Positions 18,667 through 27,318 are shown, numbered from the stretch's first letter. The stretch is DNA of 64,000 bases from Bog-756 sp963841885 (GCA_963841885.1 CAWJEK010000020.1:102326-166325), one strand, 5' to 3'. A program made the numbers and translations. Notes: generated by a model from the sequence alone, not told the origin.

Positions 18667-18688
18667 CACCCGATGGCCCCTTCGGGTG
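18667..18688 (+). terminator. Hairpin downstream of MerR gene
   Basis: CACCCGA and TCGGGTG form a perfect 7-bp stem around an 8-nt loop, 54 nt past the MerR stop and before the convergent gene at 18824. It may serve both strands. Confidence 0.45.
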
Positions 18689-18823
18689 ATGAGGGCACGT
18701 GCCGGAGGGTGCCACTCTTCCGGCGTAAGGCCGCGAGGTAGATCCGGCGAGGCGAGCCGGACAGTCGTCGGCCCAAGCCTGCATGTCGTGTCCATTGCCC
18801 ACAACATGGGCTCAGGTCATCTG

Positions 18824-19480
18824 TCACTGATCGAGGCGCCGACGGAGTTCGATGTACACCGCCGTACCCACGATGGCGTCCAGCTCATCGGCCATCGACT
18901 CGACCACCGGCCGATCACCGACGTAGGCCTGGGTGCCCTCGGTGCAGCACCACGCCATGGTGTCGCCCTCGTCACCCCAATCGCGCCTCGTCCAACCCCG
19001 GAGTGTGGCGATTTCGGACCCGTCCTCCCCAGGTTCCCAGTCGACTTTGATCGGCAGCTGCCAGCAGACCGATGGCTTGGAGTCGATGGGTGATTCACCT
19101 GCATCAAGGGCCGCCAAGTGCAGAGCGCAGCCAGCTCCCCCGCTGAATCCGGGCCGATTGAGAAAGATGCAGGCCCCGTCGACCACACGGGTGCTGCTGC
19201 GGGTGGCATCGCCGAAGACACCAACTTCGGCTGCCGTCCCGTGGTACTCGAAGCGAGAAGGATCCAGTGTGTCCGCCAGCGCGCTGATCAGGCGCGCCTC
19301 GTCCTCTCCATCGAGCTCGGCACCCACCGAGCAGCATCCTTGGCCGAGCTCAGCTGCCGGGTGAGGCAGGATCCCCTGGCATCCCCGACCCCAGATGCAA
19401 GTCCAGTTCGAAGTGAGGAACGACGTGTCGAACCGCCAGGTGGTGTTCCCATCTGAGATCTCGGTAACCGGAGGGTCCAT
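18824..19480 (-). CDS. Cysteine-rich conserved hypothetical protein (possible metal-chelating, YkgJ/DUF3109-like)
   Basis: The product has 218 residues from ATG 19480; an in-frame ATG at 19561, 10 nt past the upstream stop, would add 27. Conserved cysteine blocks follow one another: FLTSNWTCIWGRGCQGIL, GQGCCSVGAEL, VDGACIFLNRPGF, GAGCALHLAAL, KPSVCWQLPI and AWCCTEGT. The order C...C...CC...C...C...C recalls YkgJ-type Fe/Zn-chelating proteins, where such cysteines bind a metal cluster. Similar proteins are widespread in actinobacteria without assigned function. It lies directly downstream of the quinone-oxidoreductase-like gene, so the two are probably one operon. Confidence 0.6.
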   Translation of the reverse strand: MDPPVTEISDGNTTWRFDTSFLTSNWTCIWGRGCQGILPHPAAELGQGCCSVGAELDGEDEARLISALADTLDPSRFEYHGTAAEVGVFGDATRSSTRVVDGACIFLNRPGFSGGAGCALHLAALDAGESPIDSKPSVCWQLPIKVDWEPGEDGSEIATLRGWTRRDWGDEGDTMAWCCTEGTQAYVGDRPVVESMADELDAIVGTAVYIELRRRLDQ

Positions 19481-19571
19481 CGACGAACAGCGTAGGCACT
19501 TCGGGGATGAGCTGCGTCTGCTTGAGGCCACATCGGACAGCCCCAGGTGCCCAGGGGGCATGGTGACGTTC

Positions 19572-20504
19572 TCAGGGGATCAGGACGATGCGATCGAAGC
19601 TATGGAGAGCTTCGGTCCAGGTCCGTTCGACATCGGCGAGCGGCACCGCCCGGGGGCGCACATCGAAAGCGCCCCCGGTGACCGCGGCGGCAATGTTCGG
19701 GATCTCCTCGATGAAGTCAGGGCCGGGGACCGATCCGATCCCACTCCCCACTATCTGCAGCCGCGCCTGCCGGAGGGCGGCCGAGGGGATCGGGGCATCC
19801 GGTCCGGCGATCGAGCCGATCTGGATCCAGGTGAGGTTGCGACTGCGGTCGATCCGGGCGGTGAGCATGTCGATGATCGCCTGGACGGCTGGCTTGCCCC
19901 ACACGTAGTCGAGGACCACGTCGACCTCGGCGGCTGCGGCCAGCTGCTCGAAGGTGCAGGTCTCGTCGGCGCCCAGCGCTCCGAGGCTCTCCAGGCGAGT
20001 CTGGTCCCGTCCGGCGGCGATGACCTTGGAGGCGCCGAAGCGCTTCGCCACCTGGATGGCTATCCGACCGGCGTTGCCGGTCGCGCCGAGTACCAGAACG
20101 CTCTGGTTGCGACGGAAGTCGATCCGATGCCGGAGCGCCATCCACGACGACATCACCGGGTTCATCGCCGCTGCCATGACCACCGGTTCTGTGTCGTCGG
20201 GAAGGATCACGCTGCGGTCCAGCTCGATGGTCGTCTGCTCGGCCATCGTCCCGAGCGTCGAGTCACCGAGAACGGTGTAGCGGATGCGCCCCTGTGGGTC
20301 GCGTACGACGGCGTCGATGCCGGGCACGAGGGGTAGTTCGCCGGTGCCGGTGTAGTGGGACCCGTCCGCCTGGGACAGGACCCGGGGATGGAGTCCGGCG
20401 GCGAGCACGTCGACGACGACCTCGTCCTCGCTGCGTGCGACCGGGTCGGGGAACTCGAGATATCGGGGCGGTGCGTCGAATGCGGTGACGACGGCTGCTC
20501 TCAT
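19572..20504 (-). CDS. Quinone oxidoreductase / zinc-independent alcohol dehydrogenase family (MDR)
   Basis: The protein has 310 residues. It opens with the MDR catalytic-domain strand MRAAVVTAFDAPPRYLEFPD, and the Rossmann motif is LVLGATGNAGRIAIQVAKRF (AxxGxxG). The GHE zinc ligands of alcohol dehydrogenases are absent (VPGIDAVV), so it is of the quinone-oxidoreductase type that reduces enones or quinones with NADPH. A MarR regulator is transcribed divergently, and the shared 170-bp gap contains a strong palindrome. This is the classical pairing for a MarR-controlled stress reductase. Confidence 0.85.
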   Translation of the reverse strand: MRAAVVTAFDAPPRYLEFPDPVARSEDEVVVDVLAAGLHPRVLSQADGSHYTGTGELPLVPGIDAVVRDPQGRIRYTVLGDSTLGTMAEQTTIELDRSVILPDDTEPVVMAAAMNPVMSSWMALRHRIDFRRNQSVLVLGATGNAGRIAIQVAKRFGASKVIAAGRDQTRLESLGALGADETCTFEQLAAAAEVDVVLDYVWGKPAVQAIIDMLTARIDRSRNLTWIQIGSIAGPDAPIPSAALRQARLQIVGSGIGSVPGPDFIEEIPNIAAAVTGGAFDVRPRAVPLADVERTWTEALHSFDRIVLIP

Positions 20505-20638
20505 GGCATGGACCTCCGATGGGTGGAACGGGGTGATGCGGAATCGTCAGCGGCGGACCGGCTCGCGAGGCTCCTGACGGGCCCACCGGTCACGGGAAGA
20601 CAGATGACGCGGTGCGAGATGCGCGACCTCCACCCTAT

Positions 20639-20680
20639 TAGTTGGTAGTGCATATGAAGATAGTTGTGAATACCAACTAT
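20639..20680. promoter_or_regulatory. MarR operator palindromes in divergent promoter region
   Basis: Two overlapping dyads are visible. TAGTTGGTA (20639-20647) pairs with TACCAACTA (20671-20679), and ATAGTTG (20660-20666) pairs with CAACTAT (20674-20680) across 7 nt. This is the only AT-rich patch between the reductase and MarR genes. The right-hand arms overlap an ATG at 20679, so binding there would block MarR transcription or initiation. Confidence 0.6.
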
Positions 20681-20699
20681 GTCAACTAGGATTCGTGGC

Positions 20700-21140
20700 G
20701 TGACCACTCCGAATTCCATGCCTCAGCCAGTGAGCGTCGGCGACCAGGAGCTGATTGACGCCCTGGCCCGAGCCTCGTTCGCGGTCATGGCCGTACTCAA
20801 CAGGATCGGAGCCGAGCACGACCTGTCTCTCACCCAGCTTCGGGTGCTCGCCATCCTCCGCGACCGCCGGGCGAGGATGACGGACCTGGCCGACTACCTC
20901 GGGCTCGACAAGTCGACGATCACCGGATTGGTTGACCGCGCCGAGAAGCGGGGCCTACTCCGTCGGGCACCCAATGCCGACGATGGCCGCGCGGTCGACG
21001 TCCTTCTCAGCGCCGAGGGCGTACGGCTCGCCGAAGTCGGTGCCGCGGAGATCGCCATGGCGCTCTCCCACATGACCGCACGGCTGACAACGACCGAAAC
21101 CCGGCGGCTCACTGCACTCCTCGAGCACGTCCTCGGATAG
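20700..21140 (+). CDS. MarR family transcriptional regulator
   Basis: The protein has about 146 residues from GTG 20700. ATG 20679 and ATG 20718 are in frame alternatives; 20679 is disfavoured because the operator covers it. The winged helix is clear: LTQLRVLAILRDRRARMTDL, then LGLDKSTITGLVDRAEKRGL as recognition helix, then the wing RRAPNADDGRAVDVLLS. MarR proteins dimerise and release DNA on binding phenolic or oxidising ligands. Its position suggests it represses the divergent oxidoreductase and itself. Confidence 0.85.
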   Translation: MTTPNSMPQPVSVGDQELIDALARASFAVMAVLNRIGAEHDLSLTQLRVLAILRDRRARMTDLADYLGLDKSTITGLVDRAEKRGLLRRAPNADDGRAVDVLLSAEGVRLAEVGAAEIAMALSHMTARLTTTETRRLTALLEHVLG

Positions 21141-21234
21141 GGAGTGGTCCGACAGCCCCCACGCGGGCTGACCACTGAGGTCCGCTTGTGGGACGATGCC
21201 GTGGGACTCCGTGACGCAGTGGATGGACGAGACC

Positions 21235-22683
21235 ATGCGCCTGCTGTACCTCGATATCGACACACTTCGCGCCGACCATCTCGGCTGCTATGGGTACCAC
21301 CGCGCCACGACACCGAACATTGACGCCATAGCGGCTGACGGGTTGCGGTTCACCAATGTCTACGCCTCCGACGTCCCCTGCCTGCCGAGCCGCGCCGCCT
21401 TGATGACGGGGACGTTCGGGATACGCAACGGTGTCGTCAACCACGGCGGGAGTGGTGCCGAACTCCGCAGCGAGGGGGCCCGCCGTGGCTTCCTCAGCGG
21501 TTATGGCCTCGAGTCGTGGGCCGGGACGTTCTACTGGAACGGCTGGCAGACGGCATCGATCTCGAGCTTCCCGTTCCGGCACTCGGCTACTTGGTGGAAT
21601 CACGGATTCATGGAAGCGATGAACCTCATGCGCGGCATGGGGGCGGAACGTGCCGATCAGGTCGTGCCGGTCGCGCTCGACTGGCTGGAGCGTCGCGGGA
21701 GCTCGGACGACTGGTTCCTCCACGTCCACCTCTGGGACCCCCACACCCCGTACAACACGCCTGACGAGTACGGCAATCCGTTCGTCGATGACGTGGTGCC
21801 GGATTGGCACACTGAAGAGGTACGGGAGGGCAACTGGCAATTGGCCGGACCCCATTCGGCCCAGGAACCCTGGGGATTCAAACCCGACGAATGGGGCCCT
21901 CCCCCTCCTCGCCAACCGTGGGACGCCGGTTCGATGGAAGCGGTCAAGGCGATCTTCGACGGTTACGACGTCGGGGTTCGCTACGCCGACGATGCACTCG
22001 GCAAGCTGATGAACAAGCTCGACGAACTGGGCGTGCGCGACGAAACCGCGGTACTGATCAGCACCGACCACGGCGAGGCATTCGGCGAACTCGGCGTGTA
22101 CGCCGACCATCAGGCGGCTGACGAGGCGACTTGTCACATACCCGCGGTCCTCCGCTGGCCCGGCGTGCAGCCAGGAGTTCACGACGGACTGCACTATCAC
22201 CTGGATGTCGCTGCGACCGTCCTCGATCTCGCCGGGTTCCGCGTTCCGAAGAGTTGGGACGGCGTGCCGATCGACTTGAACGCCGATGTCGGGCGGGACC
22301 ATCTCGTGCTCTCCCAGGGAGCCTGGTCTTGTCAGCGGGGCGTTCGATTCGCCGACCACCTGTACCTCCGCACCTGGCACGACGGCTACCACGGCCATTG
22401 GCCGGACGAGATGCTCTTCGACGTGGTTCGCGACCCACACGAGACGAAGGATCTGTGGAGAGCCGACGACCACCTCTCCAAGGTCGGGTCGTCACTCCTT
22501 CGGGATTGGACAGCGTCCCAACTCGACCGGACCCGACTGGAGGACCCTATGGACGTGGTTCGGGCGGAGGGCGGGCCCTTCCACGTGCGTGGCCACTTGG
22601 GGCCGTACGTCGAGCGACTCCGTGCCACGGGGCGGGGCGCCTGGGCGCGGACGCTCCAGGAGCGGCACGCCGACGAGCTGTAG
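21235..22683 (+). CDS. Type I sulfatase
   Basis: The protein has 482 residues from ATG 21235, giving the typical start MRLLYLDIDTLRADHLGCYG. The sulfatase signature is CLPSRAALMTG, with Cys49 as the residue converted to formylglycine (C-x-P-S-R), so an active enzyme requires a formylglycine-generating enzyme elsewhere. Metal ligands appear at DIDTLRADH and in ISTDHGEAFGELGVYADH. No signal peptide is seen, so a cytosolic location is inferred. Substrate sulfate esters cannot be named. An in-frame ATG at 21223 would add four residues. It follows MarR by about 95 nt and may or may not share its control. Confidence 0.88.
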   Translation: MRLLYLDIDTLRADHLGCYGYHRATTPNIDAIAADGLRFTNVYASDVPCLPSRAALMTGTFGIRNGVVNHGGSGAELRSEGARRGFLSGYGLESWAGTFYWNGWQTASISSFPFRHSATWWNHGFMEAMNLMRGMGAERADQVVPVALDWLERRGSSDDWFLHVHLWDPHTPYNTPDEYGNPFVDDVVPDWHTEEVREGNWQLAGPHSAQEPWGFKPDEWGPPPPRQPWDAGSMEAVKAIFDGYDVGVRYADDALGKLMNKLDELGVRDETAVLISTDHGEAFGELGVYADHQAADEATCHIPAVLRWPGVQPGVHDGLHYHLDVAATVLDLAGFRVPKSWDGVPIDLNADVGRDHLVLSQGAWSCQRGVRFADHLYLRTWHDGYHGHWPDEMLFDVVRDPHETKDLWRADDHLSKVGSSLLRDWTASQLDRTRLEDPMDVVRAEGGPFHVRGHLGPYVERLRATGRGAWARTLQERHADEL

Positions 22684-22993
22684 CTCGGCGTAATCTGCGC
22701 TTCGACCCGGCGGCTCGGCCGCGACGGCACGGGGGCGAGCGGGCCACCCTGGGGCGCCGACCGACACGTAGCCAGGCGTGCCGACCAGGGCGGTCACCGT
22801 CCGTCTCCCATGTGCGAGGCCCTGCCGGGTGTCGCTCCGAGGTCGCCACCAGCGTCTGATCCGGTGGCAGTGGTGGCTCAGCCTCCCAGGAGGCGATCAC
22901 CTCGGCGAAGGCCAGGTCCAGTAGCTCCGGGTCGGCCAGCACCACGTCGAGGAACTCGAACGTTGGCGCCACATCGGCATCCACCGCAACCAT
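22547..22993 (-). CDS. Small hypothetical protein coupled to hsp20
   Basis: ATG 22993 begins 6 nt after the Hsp20 stop codon, so translation from the same message is likely. The first 55 residues look like real protein (FEFLDVVLADPELLDLAFAEVIASWEAE). The rest is arginine-rich with poor composition, and the frame then runs antisense into the end of the sulfatase gene. Either the true protein is short and a frameshift removes its stop, or only the N-terminal part is meaningful. I recognise no family. Confidence 0.35.
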   Translation of the reverse strand: MVAVDADVAPTFEFLDVVLADPELLDLAFAEVIASWEAEPPLPPDQTLVATSERHPAGPRTWETDGDRPGRHAWLRVGRRPRVARSPPCRRGRAAGSKRRLRRATARRRAAPGASAPRRPAPWHGVARRTAPSGHARGRARPPPEPRP

Positions 22994-22999
22994 GACGGG

Positions 23000-23479
23000 T
23001 CACACAGAGACCGGCGTGCGATCTTCCGCGGTGGCCGAGATCACCTGTGAGTCCTCGGCGGGCGCCACTGTGGCGGGCGCCTCCTCGGTGGAGACGCTGA
23101 TCTTGCGCGGCTTGGCCCGCTCCGCGACCGGGATCGTGAGCCGGAGCACCCCGCTGGTGTAGTTGGCGGTGATCCCGGCGGTGTCGAGCGCGTCTCCCAA
23201 CATGACCTGTCGACCGAACACGCCTCGTGGACGTTCGGCGGCCACCAACTCGACGTCGGGCCCCGGTGCGGGCCGACGCTCGGCCCGGACGGTCAGCACG
23301 TTCTGCTCCACGTCCAGATCGATGCTGGCGGGGTCGATTCCCGGGAGGTCGAACTCCACGACGAACTCGTTGCCGTCACGCCAGGCATCCATCGGCATGG
23401 CCGCCGGACGGGCGACGGTTCCGAAGACCTGCTCGGCCAACCGGTCGAACTGACGGAACGGATCGGAACGGACAAGCAT
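23000..23479 (-). CDS. Hsp20 / alpha-crystallin family small heat-shock protein
   Basis: The protein has 159 residues. The alpha-crystallin domain spans roughly residues 27-125: MDAWRDGNEFVVEFDLPGID, DVEQNVLTVRAERR, ERPRGVFGRQVMLGD and the signature ANYTSGVLRLTIPV. A C-terminal tail follows without a clear I-x-I motif. It is an ATP-independent holdase in the cytosol. A MerR/HspR-like regulator is divergently transcribed from the 88-bp AT-rich gap, the arrangement seen for acr2-type genes, so heat or stress induction is likely. Confidence 0.92.
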   Translation of the reverse strand: MLVRSDPFRQFDRLAEQVFGTVARPAAMPMDAWRDGNEFVVEFDLPGIDPASIDLDVEQNVLTVRAERRPAPGPDVELVAAERPRGVFGRQVMLGDALDTAGITANYTSGVLRLTIPVAERAKPRKISVSTEEAPATVAPAEDSQVISATAEDRTPVSV

Positions 23480-23567
23480 GACGTACCTCCTTGTTTCAGC
23501 CGGAGGCGTCCTTCCCGCGCCCCCAGATCTATGGTGTGTACTACAGATTTGTTATACCCTGGTGACC

Positions 23568-23942
23568 ATGTCCGAGGCAAGTGGTTCCGATCAATTTTCG
23601 AGAGGTCGTTCGCGTGGGTCAGCCGGCCGCCCCGATCCGAGTCGGGGTCTCTACGGAATTTCCGTGGCGGCCGAACTCGTGGGCAGCGCCCCACAGAATC
23701 TCCGCCTCTACGAGACACGGGGCCTGATCAATCCGGCCCGAAGCCAAGGGGGGACCCGCCGCTACAGCGACGACGACCTCGTCCGGCTCCGGGAGATCGG
23801 CCGGTTGCTCGACGACGGCCTCAACCTGGCCGGCATCGCCGCCGTCCTGGCTCTCCAGGCCGACAACCAGTCGTTACAAGCTGAACTCGACCGGACTCGT
23901 GAACGGGCCTCTGCCGCGCGCCGTCGCCAGACGGGTGGGTAG
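23568..23942 (+). CDS. MerR family regulator, HspR-like
   Basis: The protein has 124 residues. The winged helix covers residues 27-95: YGISVAAELVGSAPQNLRLY, ETRGLINPARSQGGTRRYSD, VRLREIGRLLDDGLNLAGIA. This closely resembles HspR, the actinobacterial repressor of dnaK and small heat-shock genes. A short coiled coil ends the protein. ATG 23568 is 7 nt after TACCCT (23555-23560), so the transcript is probably leaderless. No perfect HAIR element (CTTGAGT-N7-ACTCAAG) is visible in the gap, so the operator sequence must differ or bind weakly. Confidence 0.82.
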   Translation: MSEASGSDQFSRGRSRGSAGRPDPSRGLYGISVAAELVGSAPQNLRLYETRGLINPARSQGGTRRYSDDDLVRLREIGRLLDDGLNLAGIAAVLALQADNQSLQAELDRTRERASAARRRQTGG

Positions 23943-24126
23943 GCCCAGGAGCCGTCTGGATCAGGCTGTCGCCGTCCGTCTGCCGGGTCTCTGACTGCCG
24001 GGTCCCTCAATATCGGCCCTCCGGTGATCCGGCCGGAGCAGTCCCACGACGGGCGTCTTTTCAAGAAACGTCCGCGCGGCGCGGCGCCGTTTCTTCATCG
24101 CGCCGGCGGGGCAGACTGGCGGCATC

Positions 24127-25041
24127 GTGCTGGTACTGACCGATGACGATGTCCGGGAGCGGTTGGACGCGGCATCGGCTGTCGCATGGATGCGGGAAGC
24201 CGTCGACGCCCACCATCGCGGTGAGCTTCTCAGCCCCCCACGGGTGACCGCGGAACTCGGCGACGGGAAGCTGCTGTTCACCACCGGCCGGTGGACCGGA
24301 CGATGGTTCGGCTACCGCTCGTATGACAGTCTGCCCGCGGAGCCCGGAAGCCAGCTGGTTGTCGTTCACGATGACCGGACCGGGGCGGTCCGCGCCGTCG
24401 TCACCGGGACGGAGCTGGGTCGCCGCCGCTGCGGGGCGATCGGTGCGCTGGCGGTGGAGGCGATGGCCCCCCGGGAGGCCTCCGTGGTCGCCGTGGTCGG
24501 CACCGGCTTTCAGGCCTACGCGCAGGTGTGGGCGCTCGGCGCGGTCCTGCCCGGGCTGACCGAGCTGCGGGTGCACTCGCGCGATGCCGGCCATCGGGCC
24601 GCGTTCGTCGAGGCCGCGCGGTCGTTGACCGGTGCCTCGGTCTCCGCCGTGGAAGACGTGCGCTCCGCCGTGCGGGATGCTGACGTCGTCGTACTGGCCA
24701 CCGGTAGCTCCGCTCCGGTCATCGACGCCACATGGCTGGCTCCGACGTGCCTGGTGTCCACACTGGGCCCCAAGCAACGAGGGCGGGCGGAGTTCGGTCC
24801 CGATCTGGCCGAGGCTGCCGCCCTGGTGGTCACCGACTCGCCGGCCCAGATCGGGGCCTACGATCCGCCCAACGTGCTGGTCGGCACGAGCGCCGAAAGG
24901 CGACTGGTGTCCCTAGGTGCACTCCGTGCCGGGGCGGCCGAGCGCCCGGCTACGGGAGTTTCGGTGTTCTTCTCGGTCGGCCTGGCGGGCACCGAGGTCC
25001 ATCTCTTCGACCGCCTGGCTGAACGTGTGGCCCACGGGTAG
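24127..25041 (+). CDS. Ornithine cyclodeaminase / mu-crystallin family protein
   Basis: The protein has 304 residues. The Rossmann core is VAVVGTGFQAYAQVWAL (GxGxQ), with HSRDAGHRAAFVEAA after the second strand and DVVVLATGSSAPVID. The N-terminal substrate domain has VLTDDDVRERLDAASAV and SPPRVTAEL. Family members are NAD(P)-dependent and include ornithine cyclodeaminase, alanine dehydrogenase and pyrroline reductases; which reaction applies here is uncertain. GTG 24127 is the only suitable start. The gene is monocistronic, with a strong hairpin downstream. Confidence 0.85.
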   Translation: MLVLTDDDVRERLDAASAVAWMREAVDAHHRGELLSPPRVTAELGDGKLLFTTGRWTGRWFGYRSYDSLPAEPGSQLVVVHDDRTGAVRAVVTGTELGRRRCGAIGALAVEAMAPREASVVAVVGTGFQAYAQVWALGAVLPGLTELRVHSRDAGHRAAFVEAARSLTGASVSAVEDVRSAVRDADVVVLATGSSAPVIDATWLAPTCLVSTLGPKQRGRAEFGPDLAEAAALVVTDSPAQIGAYDPPNVLVGTSAERRLVSLGALRAGAAERPATGVSVFFSVGLAGTEVHLFDRLAERVAHG

Positions 25042-25104
25042 GCGCTGTCGGACGAAGACCCGGGGGCACTATCCGATGCAACGTACCTGCAGGGCACGGG
25101 TCAC

Positions 25105-25139
25105 TCCCTCGGCCACCGGCGGTGCCGGTGACCGAGGGA
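25105..25139. terminator. Bidirectional terminator hairpin
   Basis: TCCCTCGG-C-CACCGGC pairs with GCCGGTG-A-CCGAGGGA around a GGT loop: 15 paired bases with a single C-A mismatch. It lies between two convergent genes (stops at 25041 and 25144) and should terminate both. Confidence 0.75.
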
Positions 25140-25143
25140 CGAC

Positions 25144-26166
25144 TCAGCTCTTGTACGAGGAAACGAGCAGCTTCCCGATGTCGGTGTAGCCCAGGGTGTT
25201 GGCGTGGATGTTGCCGTACTCGCAGTAGTACGTGAGCGTGCACACCTCGGCGACCGCCTTGGGGACCACGACCTTGCCGGAGAGCCACGGCATCTCAGCC
25301 TCGATGCTGGACTTCAGCTTCTCCGTTTTGGTCAGAGGAGTGTAGGCGCCGGTTGCCGTCGTGACGTCGACGAACTTGCCGTTGGGCACCGATGTGTACG
25401 CCGCATCCAGCGTCGGGTTCAGCCCTTCGATGCCCAACGCGGAGTTCCCTTGGAACGCGATGATGGACTCTTCGGCGAGCGTGTTGCCCGGGTCCAGTGA
25501 CGGATTGACCCAAAGTCCGAGCAGCACATCGGGGTAGGTGAGACCGATGAGCTGGGCGCTACTGTCCCCGTTCGCCGAAAGGGCACCATCGAGATCGGAC
25601 ACGAGGGTCCCGATATTGGCCTGGATGGTGGCCAGTCCTGCCTGCACGCAGGAGATGGCGTCGTTCTCACCGTTGACGGGGTTCGTGGGACTGGCCGCGG
25701 CGCAGGGTGTTACGTCGTTGCCGCCGATCGACACCGTCACCAGGGCCACCTGGCCCGGGTTGTCGGCGATGAAGGACTCCGCCGCCTGGACTTGGGTGTC
25801 GCCGAGGGGAATGGTCCCGGCGTCGGTCGCGGCGGGCGGACCGTAGGAGTCGGGTGCTCCGCAGACGCCGTTGAAGGTGAGGATCGACGCCGTGGTGGCC
25901 CCGCCGCATCCGAAGTTCTCGAGCTGCAGCTTGAGCTTCGACGCGGCATAGCCGGTGAAACCGGAGGTGGCCGTTCCGGTACCTCCGCCGGTGGCTGGCT
26001 GATATCCGACCGAATAGGAGTCGCCCAGCGACAGGTAGTACTTCTCGGGCGCCTTCGGCTTGGCGGGGGCTGCGCCCGCACCCGTGGGTACCGCCACCAG
26101 GGCCGCTACCGCTAGGCACGCGGAGACCATGGCGACGCGCGTTGTCAGCCGGATTCGATTGTTCAC
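25144..26166 (-). CDS. Secreted SGNH/GDSL-type hydrolase
   Basis: The protein has 340 residues. GTG 26166 follows GGAGGGG at ideal spacing and gives a signal peptide (RVAMVSACLAVAALVAVPTG, cut near GAGAA). The catalytic serine is in YLSLGDSYSVGYQ and block III is VSIGGNDVTPC. Six cysteines (NFGCGG/GVCGAP, TPCAA/ISCVQ, EVCTLTYYC) suggest three disulfides, as in Streptomyces-type secreted lipases. The last block reads YGNIHANTLGY: the His is present but the usual Asp three residues earlier is Gly. It probably hydrolyses lipid or acetyl esters outside the cell. A 7-bp dyad (26197-26215) lies in its leader. Confidence 0.85.
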   Translation of the reverse strand: MNNRIRLTTRVAMVSACLAVAALVAVPTGAGAAPAKPKAPEKYYLSLGDSYSVGYQPATGGGTGTATSGFTGYAASKLKLQLENFGCGGATTASILTFNGVCGAPDSYGPPAATDAGTIPLGDTQVQAAESFIADNPGQVALVTVSIGGNDVTPCAAASPTNPVNGENDAISCVQAGLATIQANIGTLVSDLDGALSANGDSSAQLIGLTYPDVLLGLWVNPSLDPGNTLAEESIIAFQGNSALGIEGLNPTLDAAYTSVPNGKFVDVTTATGAYTPLTKTEKLKSSIEAEMPWLSGKVVVPKAVAEVCTLTYYCEYGNIHANTLGYTDIGKLLVSSYKS

Positions 26167-26614
26167 GGGTTCCCCTCCAAAGATGTGTTCCAGATTCCGG
26201 GTCGAAGTGACCCGGGCCGGACCAACCAGTCGTCGATATGTTGACGACATGTCGCAACGTGGTCCGGGGACGACAATCTAAGGCATCACCCGGCCATGGT
26301 CAAACAACCGGGGGATCCACCCCATAGATCCGGCGGTCTCCGTCTACCGCCCCCGGACTCCACGGAGGAGCCGTGCTCCCAGTGGGCGTCGACGTGTGGG
26401 CGCCTCCCGCCGAGGGCCACCTCGATTGACGGGTGTCGACATCTCCGATGACGTGCATCGAGGTCGGATGATCAGTGGGAATCGAACCATCACCGCGCTC
26501 AAAGGCCCAGGTGGGAAAGGGCAAATAACGGCACGAGCGGGAGGGGACGTTCGTCGATATTCTCGTCCGCAGTATCGAGGGGATTCGAACAATTGAGTAA
26601 CGGAGGATGTGCAG
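26167..26614. other. Intergenic region between divergent secreted-protein genes
   Basis: No convincing gene is present in these 448 nt. Visible elements are the inverted repeat CCGGGTC/GACCCGG (26197-26215), a second dyad GTCGTC/GACGAC (26229-26248) in front of the hydrolase gene, and GGAGG at 26602-26606 in front of the plus-strand gene. The part from about 26480 to 26600 is relatively AT-rich, as expected of a promoter. Confidence 0.5.
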
Positions 26615-27250
26615 ATGAGAAAGCTCGCATTACTCGCGGTGGCGTTGTTTCTCACATCGATAATGGGCGTGGTCGTTGCACCGGGAATCGCCTCGGCCAA
26701 TCCGATCTATCACGGGACCGTCACGTGTGACTTCGCCAACGGAGCATGGGGAGGCGTCGTGAAGTTCTCTCCACCACTCCGCAACGGAGGTGCGTCCACC
26801 CATGAAGTCGTGACGGTGAAGGCCGGGTTCGCCGGTTCGTCCACCGGAACGACCGGTGGTTGCCTGACTTCGATGACCCCGCCCCCGGGAAATGTGGTGG
26901 GTGGCGCGATCGCCGGCAAGATGAAGTTCCTGGGCGCCGGCGCCAACAACTGCACCACGCTGTTCCCCAGCACGCTCAACCCGACCATCGCGGCCTTCAA
27001 GATCAAGTGGCTGGTCCCGGCTGGCGCACCGACCCTGTGGACTCTGCCCACCTCGGTCGCGTTCTCCACGGCGGCGATCACGATCAGCGGTGGCGCGGTG
27101 GCGGGCTCGTTCGCACCGTATGCGACTCCGACGGCGACGTTGGCCGATCCCTCATGGCCTGGGGTCATCGCCACCGCGTGTGCCACATCGGCTGGCCTGT
27201 CCGCACTGACGATCACCTCTCCGTCGGTGAACTCCACCGGTACGTGGTAG
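26615..27250 (+). CDS. Secreted hypothetical protein
   Basis: The protein has 211 residues from ATG 26615, 8 nt after GGAGG; a GTG at 26609 is too close to that site. The signal peptide is MRKLALLAVALFLTSIMGVV with cleavage near IASA-NPIYHG. The mature protein is beta-rich and small-residue-rich, with four cysteines (VTCDF, GGCLTS, NNCTTL, TACATS) that may form two disulfides. Sequence such as TLWTLPTSVAFSTAAITISG suggests an all-beta extracellular domain. I do not recognise a family. A perfect terminator follows. Confidence 0.7.
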   Translation: MRKLALLAVALFLTSIMGVVVAPGIASANPIYHGTVTCDFANGAWGGVVKFSPPLRNGGASTHEVVTVKAGFAGSSTGTTGGCLTSMTPPPGNVVGGAIAGKMKFLGAGANNCTTLFPSTLNPTIAAFKIKWLVPAGAPTLWTLPTSVAFSTAAITISGGAVAGSFAPYATPTATLADPSWPGVIATACATSAGLSALTITSPSVNSTGTW

Positions 27251-27284
27251 CCGGAGTCGCCTGACGGCTGTATCCGTGGCACGG

Positions 27285-27318
27285 CGCGATGACGCACCTG
27301 GGAAGGTGCGTCATCGCG
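27285..27318 (+). terminator. Intrinsic terminator hairpin
   Basis: A perfect 15-bp stem (CGCGATGACGCACCT with AGGTGCGTCATCGCG) closes on a GGGA tetraloop 35 nt after the secreted protein. No other element is seen in the remainder up to 27543. Confidence 0.8.

Noticed and set aside
23480..23567. HAIR-type HspR operator between hsp20 and the MerR gene
   Set aside because: CTTGAGT-N7-ACTCAAG is not present; only AT-rich sequence with weak dyads could be seen.
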